A stretch of 64,000 nucleotides of DNA from AP-15 sp963772295 (GTDB lineage Bacteria; Pseudomonadota; Alphaproteobacteria; ATCC43930; CGMCC-115725): assembly GCA_963772295.1 (NCBI GenBank), contig CAVYWO010000010.1, positions 481,424 through 545,423 of the forward strand, written 5' to 3'. The translations under genes were made by a program, and so were the position numbers. Positions 27,175-36,926 of the stretch are shown here, one piece after another (within the stretch, counting starts at the first letter, position 1; the number at the start of each line of letters is the position of its first letter). The notes below the pieces were generated by a model. The model had not been told where the DNA came from. It ran no database searches and saw only the letters and a list, made by a program, of their open reading frames with translations.

Positions 27175-27707
27175 CGCTGTAATCCTCCGATTGTCGTCGC
27201 GTGAGTTCCGGCAGTCGTGAAGATCGGCCTATTCGGCTGGTCGATAGCTCCGCTATGTCGCTTCCTCACACGGGTATGTCGCCCTGCAGTTGCAAATGCA
27301 GCCTCCCGGTCTCCGGGTAGATGATTGGGTGCAATGGCTGGCACGCGCGACCCGGCAGCGGTCCTTTGAAACAAAGCCCGGCGGATCGCCGGCGGCAATC
27401 GCGGCTTGTCCGCCGGAGCCGGCTTCACGCTCGCACCGGTTTGCGCCTCTGCCGAGCCGCGGTCGCCCTTGGTCCATGCTCGGGCACGCTCGCGGCGCAA
27501 AGCCCCGAGACGGGCACGGATTGGCGCGAAATCATCGGCAGCGCGAAGGCGGGCCACTCTCCTCCTGTGCCGGTGCGATCAGGGCCACTGATATATCCAA
27601 TGACACATAACGACCACCTCGACGTGGTCCAGCTCCACGCCGTCGCGACAGACCTTGCAGAAGCAGGGCGCTCGGCGCGCTGCTGGAACTCAAAGAGGTC
27701 GGCAAAG
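27175..27707. other. Intergenic stretch, no clear gene
   Basis: A minus-strand frame starts MARLRAADDFAPIRARLGAL at about 27,557, resembling the beginning of small alphaproteobacterial hypothetical proteins, but the sequence after it looks random. I see nothing else. Confidence 0.4.
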
Positions 27708-27860
27708 TCAGTGGGCGAGGATATGCGGCGAGAGACCGATAACTCCGACTAGGATCAAGTAAATTGCGATGACGTAGTTAAGTATCTGTGGCAATAACAA
27801 GATCAATATGCCGGCAATTAGCGCGACGAGTGGTTGTATGGTGACTATGTCTATAGCCAT
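27708..27860 (-). CDS. DUF3096 two-helix membrane protein
   Basis: A 50-residue protein: PLVALIAGILILLLPQILN then YVIAIYLILVGVIGL. This matches DUF3096, a family of very short proteins with two membrane helices split by a conserved P-x-LN turn. The codons are less GC-rich than the surroundings. A second ATG lies one codon upstream. The family function is unknown. Confidence 0.85.
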   Translation of the reverse strand: MAIDIVTIQPLVALIAGILILLLPQILNYVIAIYLILVGVIGLSPHILAH

Positions 27861-28096
27861 CATCGGTCAAACTCCGTCAAAGGTTGGCGTCCACTACTGG
27901 GATCACTGTCATGCCGAAGGGACCACTTAGCCCGTCGGGACACCCGATTGTCATGTAACAGGAAGAAAAGGCGAGACCGGGGATGAGTGTGATATGGACC
28001 TCGTGCGCGGCCGGATGATAATGATGAAAGCCGTGCACGCCGTTCCCCACAGTGGCGGCCAGCCATTGCTTCGAAACAGCCGCTCGAAGCCTGACG
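27861..28096. other. Intergenic stretch with possible coding tail
   Basis: On the minus strand down to 27,877 a frame reads GFHHYHPAAHEVHITLIPGL then CYMTIGCPDGLSGPFGM, which looks protein-like but has no defined start or family. I list it only as a possible relic. Confidence 0.3.
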
Positions 28097-28372
28097 TCAT
28101 TTCCGACCCGGTTTCGGGGCCGCGCGTGCTCCCGATATTGGCAACAACAACGCAGGCTGCCGCGGCGCGGCGGCGGCCGCCGGCCGGCGGGGACGGAGGG
28201 CAGGTGGCTCGTTCCGAAATTGCTCGCCGTACAGCCGGACGATGGCAATTGCCGGTTTGAGCCGGATGCCGACGCTGCCGCGCTCGTCCACGAAAGCGCA
28301 CTCTACGGCGATCCGACGAACGACATCTTCCGCCGTCAGGATCGGCCGCCGGGGTGGCGCGTCGTCGGTCAT
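28097..28372 (-). CDS. Hypothetical protein, possibly not real
   Basis: A 91-residue frame starts MTDDAPPRRPILTAEDVVRR and has VGIRLKPAIAIVRLYGEQF before a Pro/Ala/Arg-rich tail. The first half has believable composition, the tail does not. I recognise no family. It lies next to insertion-sequence remnants and may be an accessory gene or a chance frame. Confidence 0.4.
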   Translation of the reverse strand: MTDDAPPRRPILTAEDVVRRIAVECAFVDERGSVGIRLKPAIAIVRLYGEQFRNEPPALRPRRPAAAAAPRQPALLLPISGARAAPKPGRK

Positions 28373-28495
28373 GGGCGAGAAGTCTGCCACTTGCGCCGCG
28401 GCGCTGTCAAAACTTGACGCGTGATCCGATCCGGATTTTGTAACGCGTGATCAGTCCGCTCGGAGAGGGAGCGGAGATTGGGCGGGGCGGCGGTG

Positions 28496-28776
28496 CTGCA
28501 ACGGATACGACAGATGCGGTTCGAGAGCTTGCTCGACCGGCACGAGTGCGGCAAGTTGAGCCAGATCGAGGCGGCGGATATGCTGGGGATAACCGAGCGC
28601 AAATTTCGACGCTGGCGGGACCAGTTGTGGGACGAAGGGCCGGTTGGCCTGCCCGACCGGGGGATCGGGGAGCCATCGAGTCGGCGCGCGGCCGTCGAGA
28701 AGATCTTGCGGATGCTGGATCTGTACCGGGATCTCTTCTCCGACTTCTCGGTCGAGCATTTTCACGAGCAGCTGCA
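28496..28776 (+). mobile_element. ISNCY-type transposase N-terminal remnant
   Basis: The frame reads KLSQIEAADMLGITERKFRR, LPDRGIGEPSSRRAAVEKI and LYRDLFSDFSVEHFHEQL. This is the N-terminal helix-turn-helix and linker of ISNCY-family transposases (in intact ones HFHEhL is followed by the catalytic core). The catalytic domain is absent, so this is a dead fragment cut at about 28,776. Confidence 0.75.
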
Positions 28777-28912
28777 AAACCGAACCCGTGGTCGCTGACC
28801 AGCCTGCGCGAGAAACTGATCAAGATCGGCGCCGAGGTTGTCAGCTACGGGCGCTATGTTCACCGACATCCTGGGACTGATCACCCGCTGCGGACGGTGC
28901 CGGCGTCGGCAT
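28773..28912 (+). mobile_element. IS1380-family transposase C-terminal remnant
   Basis: NPWSLTSLREKLIKIGAEVV then SYGRYV match the last part of IS1380-type transposases. A short deletion and frame change follow, then MFTDILGLITR, which matches the very end. It is joined directly to the ISNCY remnant, so two insertion sequences have recombined or been deleted here. Confidence 0.75.
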
Positions 28913-29411
28913 GACGGGCGCCGAGGTCGAATGCGACGAGGAACCGGTGGGCGAGATACGGCCCCTTGGCGCGGGCAAAGCGCCCCGTGCCGCCAACCGA
29001 CCGCTTCGTCGCCTCCGGTTCGCGGCGAGCGCGATTTGCTGTTGCCCCTGCCGGTCAAGCGGGCGATCCTGGCCTCAGGATGCCGGGAATGTGGCGGGGG
29101 CCGGCCAAAATGACGTTTTCGCCTTTGCCGGTTGCTCAACATCAAGGATGTCGAAAAGGTTTAGTGCGAGTTGTCGACCCGGTCCGTCCGGGGGAGATGT
29201 TCATCGGCATCGAGCATCTCCCGTCGCGCGGCCGTCCGCCAATGCAGGAGTTCGCTGTTTCGATCGAGGCCGCCCCTCCCATCCGCGGTGGAGCGCTGGC
29301 CCAAGGGCCGAGGGCGGCTGCATCAGGGTCAGCCGTCCTGGGTTCCGTTCGGCGGTGGGTCTCGAACTCCGCAGCCCCAAAACTCTCCATCTATCGGGAA
29401 AGGTGATCGTA
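28913..29411. other. Intergenic stretch, no gene recognised
   Basis: The region between the transposase remnants and ompA has open frames on both strands but no motif I can identify. It is probably more decayed accessory DNA plus the ompA promoter. Confidence 0.45.
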
Positions 29412-30206
29412 ATGAGCCTTACAAAATGTACTGCGGTGGCGTTGCTCGTATATCTTGCGACCGGACCGGCTCCGTCCAAGGCGCAGACAAGCAATGGGCC
29501 ATCGGTTCAAATCGAAGCAACGTCGTTCATGATTGGCATCGGCGGGCAGGGCGGGGACGGTCAGCTCTACCTGCCAAACCTTGGAACCAATTGCGTCTAT
29601 CCGTTCAGCGTCAGCGGATTTGGTGCCGGCGTGCAGGTCGGCGTGTCGAGAATCTCGTCGTCCGGCCCGGTCAACAATCTGACGAGGCTCGAGGATTTCC
29701 CGGGAACTTACAGCTCAACCCAGCGTGAAGCCACCGTAGTTGCGGGCCGCGGCAGTATGACGCTGAAAAACAATGCCAATAATGTGTCGCTCGCGCTTGC
29801 TTCGCAGACGGCCGGCATTGGGCTTGGTATATCCGGAAACCAACTGACGATCGATATGCCGCAACCGCCGGTGAATGCACCTCGTGTGTATGTGGTGGAG
29901 TTTGGCTTCAATAAGGATTTTGTCAATGCGGATAGCCGCAAAACGCTGAACGAGCTGATGGATGCCTGGAAATGCCGCTACGTGAACATCGAGGTGGCGG
30001 GGCATACCGACACGGTCGGGAAGGAAGCCAACAACCTCGACTTGTCGGAGTTACGCGCGCTGGCCGTCCGCAATTACCTCGTGGGTGCCGGTGTCGTTCC
30101 CACCCGCATCACAACTCATATCATGGGGGAAAGCGAGCTCCAGGTGCAGACGGCTAACAACGTCCGCCTGCGTAGTAACCGCGTGGCCATTGTGACGATC
30201 CATTAA
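29412..30206 (+). CDS. OmpA-domain protein with DUF1134-like N-terminal region
   Basis: The 264-residue protein has a signal peptide (AVALLVYLATGPAPSKAQ), then a Gly-rich beta region (MIGIGGQGGDGQLYLPN, FSVSGFGAGVQVGVSRI, GTYSSTQREATVVAGRGS) resembling DUF1134/EipA-type periplasmic proteins. The end is an OmpA peptidoglycan-binding domain: FGFNKDFVNADSRKTLNELM, VAGHTDTVGKEANNLDLSEL and LRSNRVAIV. It probably tethers an envelope factor to peptidoglycan. The DUF1134 match is by pattern only. The last two thirds of its OmpA domain recur at the right end of the window. Confidence 0.8.
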   Translation: MSLTKCTAVALLVYLATGPAPSKAQTSNGPSVQIEATSFMIGIGGQGGDGQLYLPNLGTNCVYPFSVSGFGAGVQVGVSRISSSGPVNNLTRLEDFPGTYSSTQREATVVAGRGSMTLKNNANNVSLALASQTAGIGLGISGNQLTIDMPQPPVNAPRVYVVEFGFNKDFVNADSRKTLNELMDAWKCRYVNIEVAGHTDTVGKEANNLDLSELRALAVRNYLVGAGVVPTRITTHIMGESELQVQTANNVRLRSNRVAIVTIH

Positions 30207-30225
30207 GCAACGCTCGCAGAGGCGC

Positions 30226-30250
30226 CGCCCGTCGACGGGCGGTTCTCCCC
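30226..30250 (+). terminator. Terminator-like hairpin after ompA
   Basis: CCGCCCG-TCGA-CGGGCGG forms a 7-bp GC stem followed by TTCT, then a second C5G6 stem followed by CTTTC. It lies 20 bp after the ompA stop, between convergent ompA and sulP, so it may serve both directions. Confidence 0.6.
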
Positions 30251-30330
30251 CGGGGGGCTTTCGGCATATGCGCTCATTGTTTGCGTTCGCCGCCCAGCCA
30301 CAACAACCGCAACCCGCACGCGATAACTCT

Positions 30331-30365
30331 ATAAAAATGTACTTTGCTCGCGCATAGATCGGGCT
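30331..30365. repeat. Shared 33-35 nt motif after sulP (left arm)
   Basis: Reverse complement of the motif at 63,525-63,558 and a close relative of 26,793-26,825. It covers the end of sulP and the next 33 bases. Confidence 0.7.
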
Positions 30366-32043
30366 AGGTGTCGCAAGCGCCGAGCAATCCGTCGAGCGTG
30401 TCGGCCCGATCGAGCCCCCCGACTTTTTCGTCGATGCCGTCGGCACGCAGTAGATCGCGCGCGCGTCCATGAGCCCCGACGATCCGCAGCGCGATGCCGC
30501 GGCCGGCGAGTTCGCGGTGCAGCTCGTGCAGCATGCCGGAGCCGGCGAGATCGAGATAGGGCGATGCGGACAGGTCACAGACCACCATGTGGATGTCCGA
30601 CGAACCGGCCAGACGGTCCAAAACGGCTTCCAGGATCGCATCGGCATTGACGTAGATCAGCGACGCTTCGGGACGGAAGGCGACGACCCCGGGTAGCGCC
30701 TCGTTTTCGGGATGGCGGGCGATGTCGGAATAGCTGCGCGTGCCGGGAATGCGGCCGAGGAACGCCGTGTGCGGACGCGACGCACCGACCAGCAGCATCA
30801 GCAGAGAGGCGAGCGCCGCGAGCAGGATGCCCTGCAATATTCCCAGGAGCAGAACCGCGGCGAGGGCGATCGATGCGGCGTAGAAGTCGAACCGGCTCGC
30901 GCGCCACATGCGGATCAGGGCCGGAAAATCCAGCAATCCGTATACTGCGGTCAACACCACCGCGGCCAATACCGCCTTCGGCAGATTTCTCAACAGCCCG
31001 GTGAGGAATGAGAGGCACAGTGCGAGGGAGACCGAAGCAAAGACGAGAGCCAACGGCGAGCGGGCTCCCGCCTTGTCGTTGACGGCCGACTGCGACAGCC
31101 CGCCCGCAACCGGATAGCCGTGCCCCAGTGCGGTCAGGAAATTGGCGGCGCCAATACCGAGAAGCTCCTGACGCGGGTCGAGGACATAGCCGTGCCTTGC
31201 CGCAAAAGTGCGGCCGGCCGAGACGCTCTCGATGTAGGCGAGGAGCAGGCAGCCGGCAGCGAGCGGAAAAATGCCCTCGGCGTCGCCGAGGCGCAGCGCC
31301 GGGATTGCCAGCGTCGGCAGGCCCGGCGGAATCTCCCCGGTCGTCGGCACGCCGAGAGCGGGAAGGCCGAGCACGGAAGCCACGAGGATCGAAAGGGCAA
31401 CGACCCCGATCGCGACCGGTTTTCCCGGCAGGCACCGCTCGCCGAGCACGAGCAGCACAAGAGCGACAATGCCAACGGCAAGCACGAAATAGCGCGTCTC
31501 GCCCAGTTGACCGGCAAGCAATAGGGCTCTCTCGAAGAAGTTGTGCCCGCCACCCGCGGTACCGATCAGGCTCGGCAGCTGGGTCATGGCTATCGTCAAT
31601 CCGGCGCCGGCCTTGAAGCCGACGAGGATGCTGTCACTGACCAGCTTGACCAGTGCGCTGAGGCGCAACACCCAGGCGATCACGCACAGCGCGGCCACCG
31701 TCAGGCCGGCGAGGCCGGCGATCTGCGCGTAGCGTTGCGCGTCGCCGCCGGCCATCGCCCCAACCGTTCCGGCAATCATCAACGAGATCGCGGAGGTCGG
31801 CCCGATCGCCAGTTGCCGCGAGGACCCCAGCAGCGCGTAGCCGAGACCGCCCAGCGAATAGCCGTACACGCCGACCTGCGGCGGCAGGCCGGCAAGACCG
31901 GCATAGGCGAGAGCAACCGGGATCGCGTAGGCCGCCAGCGTCACGCCGGCGACCGCGTCTTCGCGCAGCGACGCCGGATGATAGTCCGTCAGCCACTGCA
32001 CCGGCGGGAAATACCGCTGCCAGCTGCGGCTATTCCAGCGCAC
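30364..32043 (-). CDS. SulP-family anion transporter with STAS domain (left copy, intact)
   Basis: The 559-residue protein has about 11-12 membrane helices with the SulP blocks LAYAGLAGLPPQVGVYGY, SSRQLAIGPTSAISLMIAG and GHGYPVAGGLSQSAVNDKAG, and a C-terminal STAS domain (about 440-559; VAFRPEASLIYVNADAILE, MVVCDLSASPYLDLAGSGML). SulP proteins carry sulfate, bicarbonate or organic anions; the substrate is not clear. The start is GTG at 32043. It is the last gene of the hydantoinase cluster. The right copy is broken by one extra C, so this is the functional one if either is. Confidence 0.92.
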   Translation of the reverse strand: MRWNSRSWQRYFPPVQWLTDYHPASLREDAVAGVTLAAYAIPVALAYAGLAGLPPQVGVYGYSLGGLGYALLGSSRQLAIGPTSAISLMIAGTVGAMAGGDAQRYAQIAGLAGLTVAALCVIAWVLRLSALVKLVSDSILVGFKAGAGLTIAMTQLPSLIGTAGGGHNFFERALLLAGQLGETRYFVLAVGIVALVLLVLGERCLPGKPVAIGVVALSILVASVLGLPALGVPTTGEIPPGLPTLAIPALRLGDAEGIFPLAAGCLLLAYIESVSAGRTFAARHGYVLDPRQELLGIGAANFLTALGHGYPVAGGLSQSAVNDKAGARSPLALVFASVSLALCLSFLTGLLRNLPKAVLAAVVLTAVYGLLDFPALIRMWRASRFDFYAASIALAAVLLLGILQGILLAALASLLMLLVGASRPHTAFLGRIPGTRSYSDIARHPENEALPGVVAFRPEASLIYVNADAILEAVLDRLAGSSDIHMVVCDLSASPYLDLAGSGMLHELHRELAGRGIALRIVGAHGRARDLLRADGIDEKVGGLDRADTLDGLLGACDT

Positions 32044-32060
32044 GCGAGGAGCCGTTCCGC

Positions 32061-32210
32061 TCAGTTGACGATGTCGACGCGCGCCCAGCTCAGATCCGGA
32101 TCGAACAGCTTTGTCCGCGCCGCGACCGCCGCCGTGTCGGGGCCCAGACCCTTTTGGAAGACGATGCCGTCCTGGTTGAACGTCGCGCCGCGTATCGGAT
32201 TTCGTCGCAT
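32061..32210 (-). CDS. 49-aa small protein (left copy)
   Basis: The frame MRRNPIRGATFNQDGIVFQK ends DPDLSWARVDIVN. It fills the gap between the hydantoinase and sulP genes with 16-17 bp on each side and is identical in the right arm. It looks like a real peptide but has no family I recognise. Confidence 0.5.
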   Translation of the reverse strand: MRRNPIRGATFNQDGIVFQKGLGPDTAAVAARTKLFDPDLSWARVDIVN

Positions 32211-32226
32211 TCCGCTCGCCGCCCCC

Positions 32227-33657
32227 TCATACCGCAGGCCGCGTGCGCACCTCGTCCGGCACCTTGCGCGGCAGGAACTGCCCGTCTTTGAGGTCGCCCG
32301 AAAAGCTGCCGTTTTCGACGACGACCTTGCCGCGCAGGATCGTCATCGAGGGCCAGGCGGCAAGGTCCCGGCCCTCCCACGGCGAGTAATCGGCTTCGTG
32401 CATCTCGGCGGCGCGCACGATGTGGCGCCGGCGCGTCTCCAGCACCACGATGTCGGCGTCCGAGCCGACCGCCAGCGCCCCCTTGCGCGGGTAGAGCCCC
32501 ATGATCTTGGCGGCGTTCGACGACACGAGCCCGACAAAATCAGTGAGCCCGCGGCCGCGTTTTTCGACCGTCTCGGTGTAGATCAACGAGAGCCGCGGCT
32601 CGACCCCGGCATTGCCGCCGGTCGTGTCGTCGATCCGCCTTCCCTGCAGCTTGATCCGCAGCGGGCAGCAGATCTCGTCGGTGGCGACCGCCTGGATGGC
32701 GCCGTGATCGGTCGCCGCCCACAGCGCCGCCTGGTCCTCGCGGAATTTGAGCGACGGATAGGTATGGTAGATCTGGCCGTTCGGCCGCCGGTAATCCTCG
32801 GCCGTGTACATCAGATACTGATGCAGGGTCTCGCCGTAGATCGGCACGCCGTTGGCGCGCGCCGCCGCGATCGCCCGGACCCCGGTCGCCGCCGAGGTGT
32901 GCATCATGTAAAGCGCCGCCCCCTCGATAGTGGCGGCGAGCCGGATCACCCGGTTGAACGACAGATCCTCCGACAGGGTGGTATGGACCTCGGCCATGTT
33001 CTCGAAGCCGGCGCGGTCCTCGCGCAGCAGCTTTTCGTACATGTGCATGACGAGATCGTTGTCCTCGGCGTGGATCGCGGCGATGCCGCCGGCCTTGGCC
33101 AGCACCTGCAGCACCTCCCAGATGTCGCCGAAATCGACCATGCGGCCGCGGCGCGACGGGGTAATGTCGGTGGTGAAGATCTTGACCGAGGGGTGCCCGG
33201 CCGCCACCGCCTCGGCGAACTGCGGCAGGACCGCCGGCGCGAGCCTGCCCTGCACCATCGTGTGGAAGGCGTAGTCGCAATAGCAGTCCTGGGCCCATTC
33301 GCGCTGTCGGCGCTCGATCGCCCGCTGCACCGTGTCGCCGTCCCCGACCAGCGCGAAATCGATGATCGTCGTCGTGCCGCCATGGAGCCCCGCCTCGCTG
33401 ACCCGCGCCGGCCCTTCGGTCATCTGATGCTGGGCCGTGCCGGGCACGACGATCGGCCAGCGGCAATGCACATGCGGATCGATCCCGCCGGGTATGACGG
33501 TCTGTCCGGCGGCGTCGACAACCCGGCCGGCGCCCAAGCCGGCGAGGCTGCCGGGGGCGCCGATGGCGGCGATCCTGCCCTGTGCCACGCCGATATCGGC
33601 CGGCTCCGGCCCCGAGGGAAGGACGGCGAGCCCGCCGGCGACGACGAGGTCCAGCAT
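32227..33657 (-). CDS. Hydantoinase / dihydropyrimidinase-family amidohydrolase (left copy)
   Basis: The 476-residue enzyme belongs to the cyclic amidohydrolases. It has the metal-binding PHVH (His62 and His64), a Lys in VKIFTTDITPS at about residue 155 that is carbamylated in relatives, AIHAEDND, YMMHTSAATG, and the C-terminal GLYPRKGALAVGSDADIVVL. The usual DHxP active-site block is VATDEICC here, so the substrate may differ from classic hydantoins. The cobW-like gene ends 9 bp upstream. The right copy at 60,232 has the same protein sequence. Confidence 0.9.
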   Translation of the reverse strand: MLDLVVAGGLAVLPSGPEPADIGVAQGRIAAIGAPGSLAGLGAGRVVDAAGQTVIPGGIDPHVHCRWPIVVPGTAQHQMTEGPARVSEAGLHGGTTTIIDFALVGDGDTVQRAIERRQREWAQDCYCDYAFHTMVQGRLAPAVLPQFAEAVAAGHPSVKIFTTDITPSRRGRMVDFGDIWEVLQVLAKAGGIAAIHAEDNDLVMHMYEKLLREDRAGFENMAEVHTTLSEDLSFNRVIRLAATIEGAALYMMHTSAATGVRAIAAARANGVPIYGETLHQYLMYTAEDYRRPNGQIYHTYPSLKFREDQAALWAATDHGAIQAVATDEICCPLRIKLQGRRIDDTTGGNAGVEPRLSLIYTETVEKRGRGLTDFVGLVSSNAAKIMGLYPRKGALAVGSDADIVVLETRRRHIVRAAEMHEADYSPWEGRDLAAWPSMTILRGKVVVENGSFSGDLKDGQFLPRKVPDEVRTRPAV

Positions 33658-33666
33658 CTGAGCCTC

Positions 33667-34658
33667 CTATGATGGCGCCCGCCACAGCCTCGGCAGGGCA
33701 AAGGCGAAGTGTTCGAGGATCTCCCTGCGCGGGATATCGTGCACGACGAAGACGAGGCGGCCGGCGCCGGAGCCCGCTGGCCAATCGGCCGGCCAGCCGT
33801 CGAGCCATTCGGGCGCGAACAGCGTGTGCTGCGCCGCCTGCACCAGCGCCGGCCGCTCGGGCCGGTCGGCGAACGCGACGATGCCCTTGACCCGCAACAG
33901 ATCGGTGCCGCGGGCGCCGGCCAATTTGCCGAGAGCGCGGGCGAAGTCGAACCGGGTCATCGGTCCGCTAAGGATCACGGCAAAAGCGTCGATGCCGTGG
34001 CTGTGGACGGGATCGGGCGCCGGTGCCGGCGCCGCAGCGGCCGCGGTTTCGCCGCTTGCGAACAGGACCGCGCCGGGATCGAGCGGATCGGCGGCGAAAA
34101 GCCGGGCCGCCGCCGGGTTCAGCGCGTCGAGCGTGCGCACGAGATCGGGACCGCAGGGCGCCAAATCGGTCTTGCTGATGACGAGCGCATCGGCCAGCGC
34201 CACCTGCCGTGCGGCTTCCGCAAAGCGGTCGAGGCTCGCGGCACCGGCAACGGCATCGACGATGGTGACCACCCGCGCCGGCCGCAACAGATGGTCGAGG
34301 ACCGGATCGGCGCCGAAGGTGTAGAGGATCGGCGCCGGGTCGGCGAGGCCGGTGGTTTCGACGGCGAGCCGCCGGAATGGCCGGACTCCGCCGGCATCGC
34401 GGCGCGCCAGCAGATCGCGCAGGGTGCGCGCCAGATCCTCGCGCACGGCGCAGCACAAGCAGCCGCCCGGCAATTCGACGACGCTGCCCTCGACAAAATC
34501 GACGAGATGATGGTCGATCGCGATCTCACCGATCTCGTTGATCACGACGGCGGTGTCGGCGAGGGACGGGGCCCAAGCGCGCGGCGCAGCAAGGTCGTCT
34601 TGCCGCTGCCGAGAAACCCGGTCAGGAGCGTGATCGGCAGGGCTTCGGGTTCGCGCAT
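33667..34658 (-). pseudogene. CobW/COG0523 GTPase (left copy, one frameshift)
   Basis: The same gene as 59,230-60,222, but GCGCTTGGG replaces GCGCTTCGGG near 34,575. Loss of that C breaks the frame between the Walker A loop and INEIGEIAIDHH. The rest of the frame is intact. Confidence 0.85.
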
Positions 34659-34820
34659 GTCAGTCGACCACTACGTTGCCGGCCAATCCGACAGCAGGAT
34701 GGTTTCACGCCGCAGGCGCCGCGGCAAGTCCCGCCGGCGGCTCCGCCATTTTCCGCTTGCGCGACGGCCGGCGTCCGCCCAAGAGCTTGGCAAGCGCCGG
34801 TATTCGAGGAGGTGCCGCAG

Positions 34821-36543
34821 ATGAGCAATGATCCCGCGCCCGCGCCATCACCCGGCAGGGCGGCGCCGAGCTATGCCCATGGCGCGAGCCGAACGCCGCT
34901 GATCGGCCAGACGATCGGCGTCTATTTCGATGCGGCGGTGGAGCGGCTTGGCGGACATGACGCACTGATCGTGCGCCATCAGCAGATCCGCTGGAATTGG
35001 CGGCAGCTGAAGGAGCGGGTCGACGCTTTCGCCGCCGGACCTTGGCGCTCGGGCTCGAACGCGGCGAGCGGATCGGCATCTGGTCGCCGAACACTGCCGA
35101 ATGGACCGTGGCGCAGTTCGCCACCGCCAAGGCCGGGCTGATCCTCGTCAACATCAACCCCGCCTATCGCGCGACCGAACTCGAATATGCGCTGAACAAG
35201 GCCGGCTGCGCCGCGCTCATCACGGCGGCGCGGTTCCGGTCGAGCGACTATTTGGCGATACTCGGCGAGCTGGCGCCGGAGCTGGCGGCGGCGTCACCCG
35301 ACGGCTGGCGCGCGGCGCGCCTGCCCGATCTGCGCCTCGTGATCGCCATCGGCGCGGCCGAGGTGCCGGGGGCGCTGCGCTTCGATGCGGTTTACGATCG
35401 CGCCGGCGCGGCCGAGCGCAACCGGCTCGCCGATCTCGCCGCGGAATTGCAGTTCGACGACCCGATCAACATCCAGTTCACCAGCGGCACCACCGGCTTT
35501 CCCAAGGGCGCGACGCTGACCCACCACAACATCCTCAACAACGGCTTCTTCCTCGGCGAAGCGATGCGGTTCAGCGAGCGCGACCGGGTGTGCATCCCGG
35601 TGCCGCTCTATCATTGCTTCGGCATGGTGATCGGCAATCTCGGCTGTCTCACCCACGGCGCCGCGATGGTCTATCCGAGCGAGGGCTTCGATCCGCTGGC
35701 GACGCTCGAGGCCATCGAAGCCGAGCGCTGCACCGCGCTCTACGGCGTGCCGACCATGTTCATCGCCGAGATGGACCATCCCGATTTCGGCAAGTTCGAT
35801 TTGACGTCGCTGCGCACCGGGATGATGGCCGGCAGCCCCTGCCCGATCGAGGTCATGAAGCGGGCGGTCGAGCGGATGCATCTGCGCGAGCTGATGATCG
35901 CCTACGGCATGACCGAGACGAGCCCGGTGAGCACCGCGACGACGACCGACGACCCGATCGAGCGCCGCGTCTCGACCGTCGGCAGGGCGCTGCCGCATGT
36001 CGAGATCAAGATCGTCGACGCCGCCGGCCGCATCGTGCCGCGCGGGGTGCCGGGCGAACTCTGTCGCGCGGCTATCTCGTCATGCAGGGCTATTGGAACG
36101 ACGAGGAGAAGACGCGCGAGGCGATCGACAGCGCCGGCTGGATGCAGACCGGCGATCTGGCGACGATGGACGACGACGGTTATTGCAACATCGTCGGCCG
36201 CATCAAGGACATGGTGATCCGCGGCGGCGAAAACGTCTATCCGCGCGAGATCGAGGAGTTCCTCTACCGCCATCCGAAGATCCAGGACGTGCAGGTGATC
36301 GGCGTCCCCGATCGGCGCTATGGCGAGGAGTTGTGCGCCTGGGTCAGGCTGCGCCCCGGCGAGATCGCGACCGCCGAGGAGATCCGCGCCTTCTGCGAGG
36401 GGCAGATCGCGCATTACAAGATCCCGCGCTACGTCAAATTCGTCGACGCGTTCCCGATGACGGTGACCGGCAAGATCCAGAAATTCGTCATGCGCGAAGC
36501 GACGATCGCCGAACTCGGCCTGCAGTTGGAAAAGACCGCCTGA
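34821..36543 (+). pseudogene. AMP-dependent acyl-CoA ligase (left copy, two frameshifts)
   Basis: Counterpart of 57,343-59,067. One base is missing near 35,040 (GGACCTTGG for GGACTCTTGG) and one near 36,062 (GAACTCTG for GAACTCCTG), giving two breaks and a total length two bases short. Several amino-acid changes also separate the copies (for example LGEAMRF against LGETMRF), so divergence begins here. The AMP-binding loop FTSGTTGFPKGATL is intact in the middle frame. Confidence 0.88.
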
Positions 36544-36633
36544 AACCGGCTGGTCCGCCGGGAAAGCCGCGAGAGGAACGTTAGTCGGGCGGGATCGCGG
36601 CGGGCCGGAATTGCGCGGCAGGAAGGATCGACC

Positions 36634-36915
36634 GTGAAGCAGCCTTGGCTGGCGCAAGGGGCACTGGCCGCCGGTTTGTCGGCGATTTTGGTCAGCTGCA
36701 ACCCCTATGATCCGGCGCAGCGCGCGGTCGGCGGCGGGTTGATCGGAGCCGGTGCCGGGGCCGCGATCGGCGGTGCGGCGGCCGGCGGGGCCGGTGCCGC
36801 GACCGGAGCCGCCGTCGGCGGCGCGGTTGGCGCGTGACCGGCGTCCTCACCACCCCGGCGGCGCCGGCAGCACCGCCGCCGCCACCGCCGCCGGTCATAT
36901 CGATAGATCGCGCCC
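36634..36915 (+). pseudogene. Glycine-zipper lipoprotein (left copy, frameshifted)
   Basis: Counterpart of 56,975-57,250. GTG start, lipobox region AILVSCNPYD and the zipper GGGLIGAGAGAAIGG are present, but one G is missing near 36,834 and the frame ends early. Confidence 0.75.
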
Positions 36916-36926
36916 GACCGCACCGA

